From NCBI GenBank assembly GCA_022822545.1, contig JAJEBE010000037.1, positions 18,937 to 82,936 on the forward strand: a DNA stretch of 64,000 nucleotides, read 5' to 3'. The translations under genes were made by a program, and so were the position numbers. Below the pieces are notes generated by a model. That model was not told the origin of the DNA and did no database searches. It saw nothing but the letters and a program-made list of their open reading frames with translations. Shown here one piece after another: positions 36,401 to 44,655 of this stretch (its first letter is position 1; every line of letters starts with the position of its first letter). The DNA comes from Anaerolineae bacterium. Lineage in GTDB: Bacteria > Chloroflexota > Anaerolineae > Aggregatilineales > Phototrophicaceae.

Positions 36401-37831
36401 ATGGCTAAGTCTGTCCTCATCATCGGCGCCGGCCTCGGCGGTCTGACCGCGGCGGCAGCCCTTGCTCACCGGGGCTACGAGGTAACCGTGCTCGAAAAGA
36501 ACGCCCAAGCGGGCGGCAAGGTCTGTGAATATCGGGCCGGCGGTTTCCGCTGGGACATCGCGCCAAGGCCCTTCGCCCCAAAATCGGCGCTGGAAACGCT
36601 CTTCGCTGATCTCGGGCTCGCGATGGACGATTATCTCCGCCTGCAGCCCATCGATCCGCAAACGCGCTACTTCTTTCCTGATGGCGAAGTATTCAACGCC
36701 CGGCGCGATTGGGCGGCCCTGACCGCGGAGATCAACCGACTCGCTCCCGGGGATTACATCGGTTTCCTGAACTTCCTCGCCTACGCCGCCCGCCTCGATA
36801 AACCAATCCACGCCGCCTCCGACGGTCTGCCATTCGGCCGACGGCGAACCATGCGCCAAGCCATCGCCCGCCACATCAAGTCGGGCAAGCTCCAGCGAAT
36901 TCTGGGCAGCTTTGCCGCCTCGGTTGGCGGCAGCGCCTATGGCCTGCCCGCCGCCTTCAACGCCCTCGTCCACCAAGCGCTAAGCGGCGGATATTGGTAC
37001 CCGCAAGATGGCATGGCCTCCCTGGCTACCGCCCTCGAACGGCTCGCCCGCGAGCGCGGCGCCAACATCCGGCTCAACAGCCCGGTTCAAGAAATCCGCG
37101 TCAAAGACAATGCCGCCTGCGGCCTTAGCCTGGCTGACGGTCAAGTTTTGACGGCCGATGCGGTTCTATCCAATGTAGATGCCATCTCCACCACCCGCTT
37201 CCTCTTGCCGGAGGGCGCTCTGCCAAGGCCTGCCCTGCGCCGGCTCAATCGCGCCAAACTGTCTTGCTCCGCCTTCGTCATCATGCTCGGCGTCCGCGGC
37301 CGCTTCCCACAACTCGCCCACCACAACATCTTCTTCGCCGACGACCGCCGGCGCGAACATCAAGATATCTTCGAACGCGAAGTGATGCCGGCCGACCCGA
37401 CAATCTCGCTCACGATCTCCAGCAAGACCGATCCCTTAAGCGCGCCTGTCAATCAAGAAAACTGGCTGATCTGGGTTGAGGCGCCGCCCCTCTCCGAGAA
37501 GTTCGACTGGGCGGCACAGCGGGAAAAATGTCGTGACCGCCTGCTGGCAACGCTGTACGAGAGCTACGGCTTGGACCTGCGCGACCGCATTCGCATCGAG
37601 CAGCACCTCAGTCCCGCCGACTTCAAAGCCATCACGGGCGCCTGGCGCGGCGCGCTCTACGGGCGTTCAGCCCACATTCGCGGCGGGCAATTCAGTCTCG
37701 CCAATATACGTGATTCCTATTTTGCTCGGCTGTACTTCGCCGGCGGCACGACGCATCCGGGCGGAGATAACGCCCTGGGCATCCACTCCGGCCGGCTCGC
37801 GGCTCAGATAATCGCTCAAGATCTCGGCTGA
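36401..37831 (+). CDS. CrtI-like FAD-dependent desaturase/oxidoreductase
   Basis: A 476-residue flavoprotein of the phytoene desaturase family. The dinucleotide-binding fold is at the start (IIGAGLGGLTAAAALAHRG, then VLEKNAQAGG), and the family's C-terminal motif appears as LYFAGGTTHPGGDNALGIHSGRLAA. Carotenoid desaturases, isomerases and ketolases share this pattern, so the exact reaction is uncertain. No phytoene synthase or other carotenoid gene is adjacent. Confidence 0.85.
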   Translation: MAKSVLIIGAGLGGLTAAAALAHRGYEVTVLEKNAQAGGKVCEYRAGGFRWDIAPRPFAPKSALETLFADLGLAMDDYLRLQPIDPQTRYFFPDGEVFNARRDWAALTAEINRLAPGDYIGFLNFLAYAARLDKPIHAASDGLPFGRRRTMRQAIARHIKSGKLQRILGSFAASVGGSAYGLPAAFNALVHQALSGGYWYPQDGMASLATALERLARERGANIRLNSPVQEIRVKDNAACGLSLADGQVLTADAVLSNVDAISTTRFLLPEGALPRPALRRLNRAKLSCSAFVIMLGVRGRFPQLAHHNIFFADDRRREHQDIFEREVMPADPTISLTISSKTDPLSAPVNQENWLIWVEAPPLSEKFDWAAQREKCRDRLLATLYESYGLDLRDRIRIEQHLSPADFKAITGAWRGALYGRSAHIRGGQFSLANIRDSYFARLYFAGGTTHPGGDNALGIHSGRLAAQIIAQDLG

Positions 37832-37847
37832 CGCGCGCCTCACCGGA

Positions 37848-38312
37848 TCAGGGCTTTGACATCATCAGCAGTGACAGACGTCCCTTCTGCGCCACAACGC
37901 CATCCTGCTTGACGATGCGGATATCCAGGCTGACAACGCCGCCGCCCAGACGGCGCGCTGCCTTGGTCTCCGCCACTTTCAACTCGGCGTGAATTGTATC
38001 GCCGATGTAGACCGGACTGCTGAATTTTATATCCAACCCGCGGAAGCCAAGCACCGTCCGCTCCAATATGCCCAGTTGATAGGCCTGCCCAACCGCATAA
38101 CTGATGGTCAACATGCCATGCGCGACGCGCTGCCCCATGAATGAGTTGCTGCTGTACTCGGCATCGGTGTGCATAGGGTTGAAGTCGCCGGTCAAGGCGG
38201 CGAAGCCCACCAAGTCAGCCTCGGTGATCGTCCGCCCGCGTGTGCGCATGGTCGCGCCAACTTCAAACTCTTCAAAATAGAGACCGCGCGGCCCATCACT
38301 TTCAAGATTCAT
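37848..38312 (-). CDS. MaoC-like hot-dog fold dehydratase
   Basis: 154 residues. The (R)-hydratase motif is present as TGDFNPMHTD (D43, N45, H48), with GQRVAHGMLT (H65-G66) following. Family members hydrate enoyl-CoA or similar thioesters. The N-terminal segment YFEEFEVGATMRTRGRTITEADL is typical of stand-alone MaoC proteins. It converges with the CrtI-like gene; its CoA substrate is unknown. Confidence 0.88.
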   Translation of the reverse strand: MNLESDGPRGLYFEEFEVGATMRTRGRTITEADLVGFAALTGDFNPMHTDAEYSSNSFMGQRVAHGMLTISYAVGQAYQLGILERTVLGFRGLDIKFSSPVYIGDTIHAELKVAETKAARRLGGGVVSLDIRIVKQDGVVAQKGRLSLLMMSKP

Positions 38313-38494
38313 TGGCGCGCCTGCCTCTTGGAAGTACGCTGATTCGGCGCGAACGCGGAAAAGGCAATTGAATGCGCAGGAAAATATGCGCCAGAGTTGT
38401 CCATTTTCTGCCCCAATCGTGCCTCGTATTTAGCCAGAACTGTCCTCTTTGTCCACGATTTTGCGCGTCGCGCGAGGGACTTGATCAGGATGGT

Positions 38495-40624
38495 CTAGGG
38501 AAAGGCGTTGCCGATCAACGGCGCGATCACCAGCGAGACGATCGCCAGCAGCTTCAGCAGAATGTTCAACGACGGACCCGATGTGTCTTTGAAGGGATCA
38601 CCGACTGTATCCCCGACCACCGCCGCCTTGTGCGCGTCCGAACCTTTGCCGCCGTAATTGCCGGCTTCAATATTCTTCTTGGCGTTATCCCAGGCCCCGC
38701 CGGCATTCGCCATCATCACCGCCAACATAAAAGCCGAAACCAGCGACCCCAGCAGCACGCCAACCAGCGAGATCGGCGCGATGAAATCGCCAAGCGCGTT
38801 GCCCTTGCCGATCACCGCCAGCAGCGCCATGCCCACCGGCACGCCGACCGCGATGATTCCCGGCAGCAGCATCTGCTTGATGGCGCTGTCCGTGCTGATG
38901 GCGACGCAGCGTTCGTAATCCGGATCCTGCTCGCCTTCCATGATGCCCTTGATTTCGCGGAACTGCCGCCGCACCTCTTCGACAATCTGCTGGGCGGCAT
39001 CGCCCACCGCCACCATCGTCAGCGCGCTGAAGACATAAGGCAGCAAGCCGCCGATGAAGAGGCCGGTGACAAATTGCGGGTTGAGCAGCAGATCAGCCGG
39101 ATTCACCGCCGAGCCAAGCGCCGAACTGCCGCCGGCCGTCAGCGCCGTGATGAAGGCGGCTGTCAAAGCCAGCGCGGTCATCGCCGCCGAGCCGATGGCA
39201 AAGCCCTTGCCGGTCGCCGCGGTGGTATTGCCCAGGCTGTCCAGCGCATCGGTGCGCTCGCGAACTTCTTCCGGCAAGTCCGACATTTCGGCGATGCCGC
39301 CGGCGTTGTCGGCCACCGGACCGTAAGCATCGGTCGCCAGGGTGATGCCAAGAGTCGACAGCATACCCACGGCCGCCACCGCCACCCCGTAGAGACCGGC
39401 TTGGGAAGTGGCGAGCAGCGTGACAACAACGACGATGATCACCGGCGCCAGCGTGCTCATCATGCCGAGAGCCAACCCGCGAATAACGACGATGCCGGCG
39501 CCGCCTTCGGCCGAGGCGGATAGCGCCTTGGTCGGCCCGTAGGTATCAGCCGTGAAAAACTCGGTGAAGTAGCCAATGAGCACGCCGCCGACCAAGCCGC
39601 TCAAGGTCGCGATGATGACGCCCGCGTTCTGCTCGCCGAATGGCAGGGTCAAGCCGAGGAAGATCACCACGATGCCGATTAGAACGGAAGCGCTGTAGAT
39701 ACCGGTGCGGATGCTGCCGAGCAGTTGCTCTTGATCGGCGCCTTCTTCGGTTTTGACCAGGAAACTGGCGATGATGCTGATGATCAGCCCGGCCGACGCC
39801 ACCAGCAGGGGAAAGACCTGCGCCGCCAACAAGCCGTCGCCGGCGAAAGCCCCGCCGATGGTCGCCAGCGAAATGGCGGCGATAATCGAACTGGCGTAAC
39901 TTTCGAAGAGATCGGAACCCATGCCGGCCACATCGCCGACGTTGTCGCCGACGTTATCGGCAATGGTGGCGGGATTGCGCGGATCGTCCTCGGGGATGCC
40001 GGCTTCCGTTTTGCCCACCAGGTCCGCGCCGACATCGGCCGCTTTGGTATAGATGCCGCCACCGACGCGGGCGAATATCGCGATTGATGTCCCGCCGAAG
40101 CCGAAGCCGGCCAGCGCTGACGCCGCCTGCGCCGCATCGCCCAATTGGTTGACGAATAGGATGAAGAGCAAGCTGATGCCCAGCAGCGCCAGCGAGACAA
40201 CCATCGTGCTCATGACGGTACCGCTGGCGAAGGCGACGCGCAAACCGCGGTTGAGGCTTTGGGAAGCCGCTTGCGCCGTCCGCACATTGGCGCGTACAGC
40301 GATATACATGCCGATATAACCGGACAAGCCCGATGCCAGCGCCCCGCAGACAAAGGCCACCGCCGTCAAGATCGACATGCCCGAGCCGGGCACTTGGCTC
40401 AGGATGACAAGCGCGATGGTGACGATTAGCACCAAGACGGCCACGGCGCGATACTCGCGGCTGAGGAAAGCTTGCGCCCCCCGTTGAATGGCCGTGGCGA
40501 TCTGCCGCATGCGTTGACTGCCCTCGTCTTGCGACAGGACGAAGTTGCGCTGATACAGCGCGAAGATCAAGCCAATCGCGGCGGCGGCAACAGCCAGCGT
40601 GACGGCGGTATTCATATCAACCAT
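38495..40624 (-). CDS. hppA: Membrane-bound proton/sodium-translocating pyrophosphatase
   Basis: 709 residues with about 16 membrane helices; it hydrolyses pyrophosphate and pumps ions across the inner membrane. The conserved acidic substrate-site motifs are intact ([18 protein letters not shown], then [20 protein letters not shown]), as is the late [19 protein letters not shown]. The K+-dependence segment reads [10 protein letters not shown], with alanine where K+-independent enzymes have lysine, so it should be the K+-dependent type, a group that includes Na+ pumps. ATG 40624 has AGGGAG 9 bases upstream. Confidence 0.95.
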   Translation of the reverse strand: MVDMNTAVTLAVAAAAIGLIFALYQRNFVLSQDEGSQRMRQIATAIQRGAQAFLSREYRAVAVLVLIVTIALVILSQVPGSGMSILTAVAFVCGALASGLSGYIGMYIAVRANVRTAQAASQSLNRGLRVAFASGTVMSTMVVSLALLGISLLFILFVNQLGDAAQAASALAGFGFGGTSIAIFARVGGGIYTKAADVGADLVGKTEAGIPEDDPRNPATIADNVGDNVGDVAGMGSDLFESYASSIIAAISLATIGGAFAGDGLLAAQVFPLLVASAGLIISIIASFLVKTEEGADQEQLLGSIRTGIYSASVLIGIVVIFLGLTLPFGEQNAGVIIATLSGLVGGVLIGYFTEFFTADTYGPTKALSASAEGGAGIVVIRGLALGMMSTLAPVIIVVVVTLLATSQAGLYGVAVAAVGMLSTLGITLATDAYGPVADNAGGIAEMSDLPEEVRERTDALDSLGNTTAATGKGFAIGSAAMTALALTAAFITALTAGGSSALGSAVNPADLLLNPQFVTGLFIGGLLPYVFSALTMVAVGDAAQQIVEEVRRQFREIKGIMEGEQDPDYERCVAISTDSAIKQMLLPGIIAVGVPVGMALLAVIGKGNALGDFIAPISLVGVLLGSLVSAFMLAVMMANAGGAWDNAKKNIEAGNYGGKGSDAHKAAVVGDTVGDPFKDTSGPSLNILLKLLAIVSLVIAPLIGNAFP

Positions 40625-41275
40625 GGAACCAAACTCCCTTGCGCACTCTCATTTGCAGATCGGGCATACACAGAAAAACAAGCGCCAAGCGCTTCACTAC
40701 AATTGTATCAGGTTGGTCGCTGTTCGCTTGAGAAAATACAAGCTAAAGATGCTATCACAGAACAGCGGAATATCAAGCGGGGTCATGGCGGGAGCGGTGG
40801 ATTTCAAGGTATAACCTTCACTCTGTCAAGCCATAGGGCGGCTCTGTGAGTCGCTCGAAACTCCTCCAGTAATCTGACAAAACCATTTAGTCGCCTATTC
40901 CCGCGCGTTTTCTGCTACCCTGGGCAATATGATCGCCATCGCAATCCAGCATACAATCCGAAAACATGCTGCGCCTAACCTCACACACAACTTTTATCGT
41001 CCTAAATCCGCAATTTCAGCGCCCAATATGCCGCTTTACCCATACTGTATAGATAGAGACTGGCAATTTGCCATCCTATTCCCGTATTTATCCATCCTGT
41101 TCATCCTATATCCGTCTTTTTTCGTTCCATTTTCGTCTATATGGCCTGGACTTGGCATGGCGCTGACTGAGATTCGCGTAACATTTCCGGCTTGTCTTCC
41201 CGAAGACTGCAAGCGACACAGATCGACCCGAATGCAATTGACCGCCTTCGCAAGCTATAATGTCGAAATCGCGGG
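40625..41275. other. 650-base intergenic region with a low-complexity repeat
   Basis: The hppA promoter region is followed by AT-richer DNA with no convincing gene. At about 41072-41120 several ATCCT-type units occur in a row (TCCATCCTGTTCATCCTATA), resembling the ATCCTGTTCATCCTGT dispersed repeats known from many bacterial genomes. A TATAAT at 41256-41261 just before yraN may be a -10 element, although the nearest TTGACC is too close (12 bases). Confidence 0.45.
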
Positions 41276-41659
41276 ATGATGACAGCAATGAACATGCCCA
41301 AGGCAAAACAGACAGGCGCGAAAGGCGAGAGAATTGCGCAACGATTCCTTCGCCGCAAAGGTTACACGATCCTCGAAACAAACTGGTCGAGCCTGGTCGG
41401 CGAGCTTGATATCATCGCCGAGAAGGATGGCCAGCTCATATTCGTCGAGGTCAAAGCCCGCCGCGGCGCCGATACCGAAGCGGCTCTGGCCGGCGTCACA
41501 AGCGCCAAACGGGAGCGGATGCAAAAGGCGGTGTATCAATATCTGGATCAGCGGGAGCTGGATTGGGAATGCGCCTGGCGGATAGATGTGATCGCGGTCG
41601 CCTTGGATGGCGCTGACGTGGCGCGAATCGCGCATGTGGAGAATGCTTTTGACTGGTGA
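41276..41659 (+). CDS. yraN: YraN/UPF0102 family nuclease-fold protein
   Basis: 127 residues. It has the restriction-endonuclease-like core of the family: AKGERIAQRFLRRKGYTIL, then GELDIIAEKDGQLIFVEVKARRG with the D...EVK pattern, and a C-terminal WRIDVIAV strand. Function is not settled; the fold suggests DNA or RNA cleavage or binding. Several ATG codons stand at the start (41276, 41279, 41288, 41294) and none has a clear ribosome site. It overlaps miaA by 17 bases. Confidence 0.88.
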   Translation: MMTAMNMPKAKQTGAKGERIAQRFLRRKGYTILETNWSSLVGELDIIAEKDGQLIFVEVKARRGADTEAALAGVTSAKRERMQKAVYQYLDQRELDWECAWRIDVIAVALDGADVARIAHVENAFDW

Positions 41660-42584
41660 AGCCCACCCGCTAATCATCATTCTTGGGCCCACCGGCGTCG
41701 GCAAAACGCGTCTGGCAATTGAACTGGCGGGGAAGCTGAATGGCGAAATCGTCGGCGCCGACAGCCGGCAGATCTATCGCCACATGGATATCGGCACGGC
41801 CAAACCAACGGCCGAGCAGCGGGCGCAGATAGCGCACCATCTCATTGACTTCGTAACGCCGGATTACAATCTCAGCTTGGCGGAATATCAAGACGCGGCT
41901 TACAGCGCTATCAACGATATTCATGAACGCGGCAAGCTGTCCTTCCTGGTGGGCGGCAGCGGGCAGTATATCACCGCTGTGGAAGAAGGCTGGTCGATAC
42001 CGCGCGTCCCGCCCAATCCTGCGCTGCGCGCCGAGTTGGAGGACTATGTCGCGCAGACATCGCCGGGCACGCTGCACGACCGGCTGCGAAAAGTAGATCC
42101 CGTATCCGCCGATAGAATCCATCCCAACAATATCCGCCGAGTGATACGGGCGCTGGAAGTGCAGACGCTCACCGGCCGAGCCATCAGCGAATTGCAGATG
42201 AAGCGTCCACCCCCTTATCGCCTTCGCCGCCTGGGTTTGACGCTGCCGCGTTCGACACTCTATCCACAGGTGGACGCGCGCGTTGAGGAGATGATCGCGG
42301 CCGGTTTTGTGGACGAGGTCAAGCGCCTGCTGGACATGGGTTACGCGCGGGACTTGCCGTCGATGACGGGCTTGGGCTACCTGGAAATGGCCGGACATAT
42401 ATTAGATGGCGCGCTGCTGGACGAGGCCGTCGAACGCACAAAATTCAGCACGCATGAATTCATACGGCAGCAGGACGTCTGGTTCCGCGGTCACGACAAC
42501 GGCATTCTATGGCATAATGTGGAAGACTTGGATGTGGATGCGCTGGCGCAAGAGTTGCAGGAATGGCTAGCCTCGGGTGATTGA
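41643..42584 (+). CDS. miaA: tRNA dimethylallyltransferase
   Basis: About 313 residues; it adds a dimethylallyl group to A37 of tRNAs reading UNN codons. The P-loop GPTGVGKTRLA, VGADSRQIYRHMDIGTAKP, LVGGSGQYITAV and HPNNIRRVIRALEV are the family motifs. The frame begins at 41607, but the start that gives the family N-terminus is ATG 41643, inside the end of yraN. The final third shows the usual MTGLGYLEM and EFIRQQDVWFR. Confidence 0.95.
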   Translation: MLLTGEAHPLIIILGPTGVGKTRLAIELAGKLNGEIVGADSRQIYRHMDIGTAKPTAEQRAQIAHHLIDFVTPDYNLSLAEYQDAAYSAINDIHERGKLSFLVGGSGQYITAVEEGWSIPRVPPNPALRAELEDYVAQTSPGTLHDRLRKVDPVSADRIHPNNIRRVIRALEVQTLTGRAISELQMKRPPPYRLRRLGLTLPRSTLYPQVDARVEEMIAAGFVDEVKRLLDMGYARDLPSMTGLGYLEMAGHILDGALLDEAVERTKFSTHEFIRQQDVWFRGHDNGILWHNVEDLDVDALAQELQEWLASGD

Positions 42585-42678
42585 TCGCCCTGCCAGCATC
42601 CGTCTCGGATTTCCCACATTATTGGCGGTATTCGCTGCCAACAACTGTCTGTGAAAATGATAGGCAAGCCCCGGCGAC

Positions 42679-43164
42679 ATGACTGACAAGCGACTGACCC
42701 ATCTCGATGAGGGCGGCAAAGCCGTCATGGTGGATATCGGCGACAAAGCCGAGACGCGGCGTCTGGCGCGGGCTGCCGGCCGCGTGCGCATGAACGCCGA
42801 GACCCTGCGCTTGATTCGCGATGGCGACATCAAGAAGGGCGATGTCCTCGCTATCGCGCGAATCGCTGGCGTCATGGCGGCGAAGCGCGCGGCGGAGCTG
42901 ATCCCGCTGTGTCATCCCTTGCCGCTGACGAGCGTCGCCGTCGATCTCACGCTCAACGAAGGCGAATCGGCGGTGGACATCCTGGCGACGGTGAAGACCA
43001 CCGGCAAAACCGGCGCGGAGATGGAAGCGCTGACCGCCGTATCAGCCGCGGCGCTGACCATTTATGACATGGCGAAAGCGGTCGACCGCGCGATGCGCAT
43101 CAGCGATATCAGATTGCTGGAGAAGCGCGGCGGCGTCCGGGGCGATTATGTCGCTGATGAATAG
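42679..43164 (+). CDS. moaC: Cyclic pyranopterin monophosphate synthase
   Basis: 161 residues, second step of molybdenum cofactor synthesis, acting on the MoaA product. Family stretches are [44 protein letters not shown] and [18 protein letters not shown] with active-site lysines around them. It forms an operon with moaDE (9-base gap) and rnc. moaA is not in the window, and moeA is about 20 kb away on the same strand. Confidence 0.96.
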   Translation: MTDKRLTHLDEGGKAVMVDIGDKAETRRLARAAGRVRMNAETLRLIRDGDIKKGDVLAIARIAGVMAAKRAAELIPLCHPLPLTSVAVDLTLNEGESAVDILATVKTTGKTGAEMEALTAVSAAALTIYDMAKAVDRAMRISDIRLLEKRGGVRGDYVADE

Positions 43165-43173
43165 AGGCGGATA

Positions 43174-43905
43174 ATGCGAATCACGGTGCTTTTTTTCGCG
43201 ACGCTGCGTGATGTCGTGGGCGCGCGGCAAATAAGCCTGGAGCTGGACGACGCTGCCGGCACGATCGAGCGATTGCGCGCCGAGCTCAGCGAGTGCTATC
43301 CCGCCGCCGCCGATAACCTCAAGGTCGCCCTCGCCGCCATCAACGAGGAGTTCGCCTTTGATCATGATCGCATCGGCGATGGCGATGAAGTGGCGTTTTT
43401 TCCGCCGGTGAGCGGTGGCGAACACGAGCGGCCGGAGATCTTCCGTTTGCCGCGCGAACCATTTAATCACGACGAAATCATCGCAGCGGTCACGACCGAG
43501 CGCACCGGCGCGGTCTGCGTCTTCACCGGCACGGTCCGCGGACGAACAGCCAAAGACGGTCACCTGCCGCAGACGGACAGCCTGGAATACGAAGCGTATG
43601 AACCGATGGCCCTCGCCAAGATGAAGCAGGTGGCCGCGGAAATCCGCCAGCGCTGGCGAAAGGTGGAGGGCATCGCCATCGTCCAGCGCCTCGGCCTGCT
43701 CAACGTTGGCGATAATACGGTGCTCTGCGCCTGCTCGTCGCCGCATCGCGATGACGGCTGTTTTGAAGCGGCGCGTTATGGCATAGATCGGCTGAAAGAG
43801 ATCGTCCCGGTTTGGAAGAAAGAAGTTGGCGGCGGCGGCGAAAGCTGGATTGAAGGCGAGTATCATCCCTCACCGGTCGATAGAGACCGCGCCCGACGCC
43901 TATGA
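43174..43905 (+). CDS. MoaD-MoaE fusion (molybdopterin synthase, both subunits)
   Basis: 243 residues. Residues 1-82 are a complete MoaD ubiquitin-like domain ending in PPVSGG (G81-G82), which in separate MoaD is the thiocarboxylated C-terminus. Residues 83-243 are MoaE, with GAVCVFTGTVR, LEYEAYEPMA, GLLNVGDNTVLCACSSPHR and the catalytic lysines in VPVWKKE. The enzyme transfers sulfur to precursor Z to make molybdopterin. Because the Gly-Gly is internal, cleavage after G82 would be needed for sulfur loading, as reported for mycobacterial MoaX. Confidence 0.93.
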   Translation: MRITVLFFATLRDVVGARQISLELDDAAGTIERLRAELSECYPAAADNLKVALAAINEEFAFDHDRIGDGDEVAFFPPVSGGEHERPEIFRLPREPFNHDEIIAAVTTERTGAVCVFTGTVRGRTAKDGHLPQTDSLEYEAYEPMALAKMKQVAAEIRQRWRKVEGIAIVQRLGLLNVGDNTVLCACSSPHRDDGCFEAARYGIDRLKEIVPVWKKEVGGGGESWIEGEYHPSPVDRDRARRL

Positions 43906-43911
43906 GTTGCT

Positions 43912-44655
43912 ATGAGTGAAGACAGCAAAACCATAGCCGCCTTTGAAGCGCTGATCGGCCTTCGTTTTGAGAATCCCGATCTGCTGCGGCAGGCGCTGAC
44001 GCACAGTTCCTACGTCAACGAATATGTCGGCGGCGCTGATATCCGCGATAACGAGAGGCTGGAATTTCTGGGCGATGCCGTGCTGGATGTCATCGTCGCC
44101 GATATGCTCTACCGCCGCTTTCCGCATATCAGCGAAGGCCAGTTGACGCAGTTGCGCGCCGCCTTGGTCAAGACGGAGTCCCTGGCGGCAATCGCCGGCA
44201 GGTTTCGCCTCGGCGAGTTCCTGCTGGTGGGCCACGGCGAGGAGATCAGCGGCGGACGCCAGCGGCTGAGCACCTTGTGCCGCGGTTTGGAAGCGGTGAT
44301 CGGCGCGATCTACCTGGATCGCGGCATGAGCGCAGCCGCCGACTTTGCGCTGCCATCGCTGATGGAGTTGCTGGACGATGTCATCGCCAATGACTCCCAC
44401 ATTGATGCCCGCAGCGAATTGCAAGAACGCTTGCAAGCGCAACGAAATGTCCCGCCAGATTACCGCGTGGTTGGCGAGCAAGGCCCGGAGCATGAAAAGG
44501 TATTCCGGGTCGAAGTCTCCATTGGCGAGGCGACGATCGGCTGTGGCAGAGGCCGGAGCAAGAGAGCCGCCGCGCAGGCCGCGGCCGCCGATGCCCTGCG
44601 CCGGCTTGATGAGAGCGGGCTGCCTGATTCAATCAAAGATGAACCCAAGGCTTAG
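43912..44655 (+). CDS. rnc: Ribonuclease III
   Basis: 247 residues: a nuclease domain with signature NERLEFLGDAVLD (E48, E51, D55) and a C-terminal dsRNA-binding domain (RSELQERLQAQ to the end). It processes rRNA precursors and other double-stranded RNA. The second catalytic segment reads TLCRGLEAVIGAIYLD: E127 (E. coli E117) is kept, but the place of E. coli D114 is occupied by arginine R124. It lies 6 bases after moaDE and overlaps the end of the convergent Suv3-like helicase gene. Confidence 0.94.
   Translation: MSEDSKTIAAFEALIGLRFENPDLLRQALTHSSYVNEYVGGADIRDNERLEFLGDAVLDVIVADMLYRRFPHISEGQLTQLRAALVKTESLAAIAGRFRLGEFLLVGHGEEISGGRQRLSTLCRGLEAVIGAIYLDRGMSAAADFALPSLMELLDDVIANDSHIDARSELQERLQAQRNVPPDYRVVGEQGPEHEKVFRVEVSIGEATIGCGRGRSKRAAAQAAAADALRRLDESGLPDSIKDEPKA

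Noticed and set aside
38372..39523. 383-residue His/Arg-rich frame opposite hppA
   Set aside because: Overlaps hppA in antisense; the His/Arg/Gln richness is typical of shadow translation.
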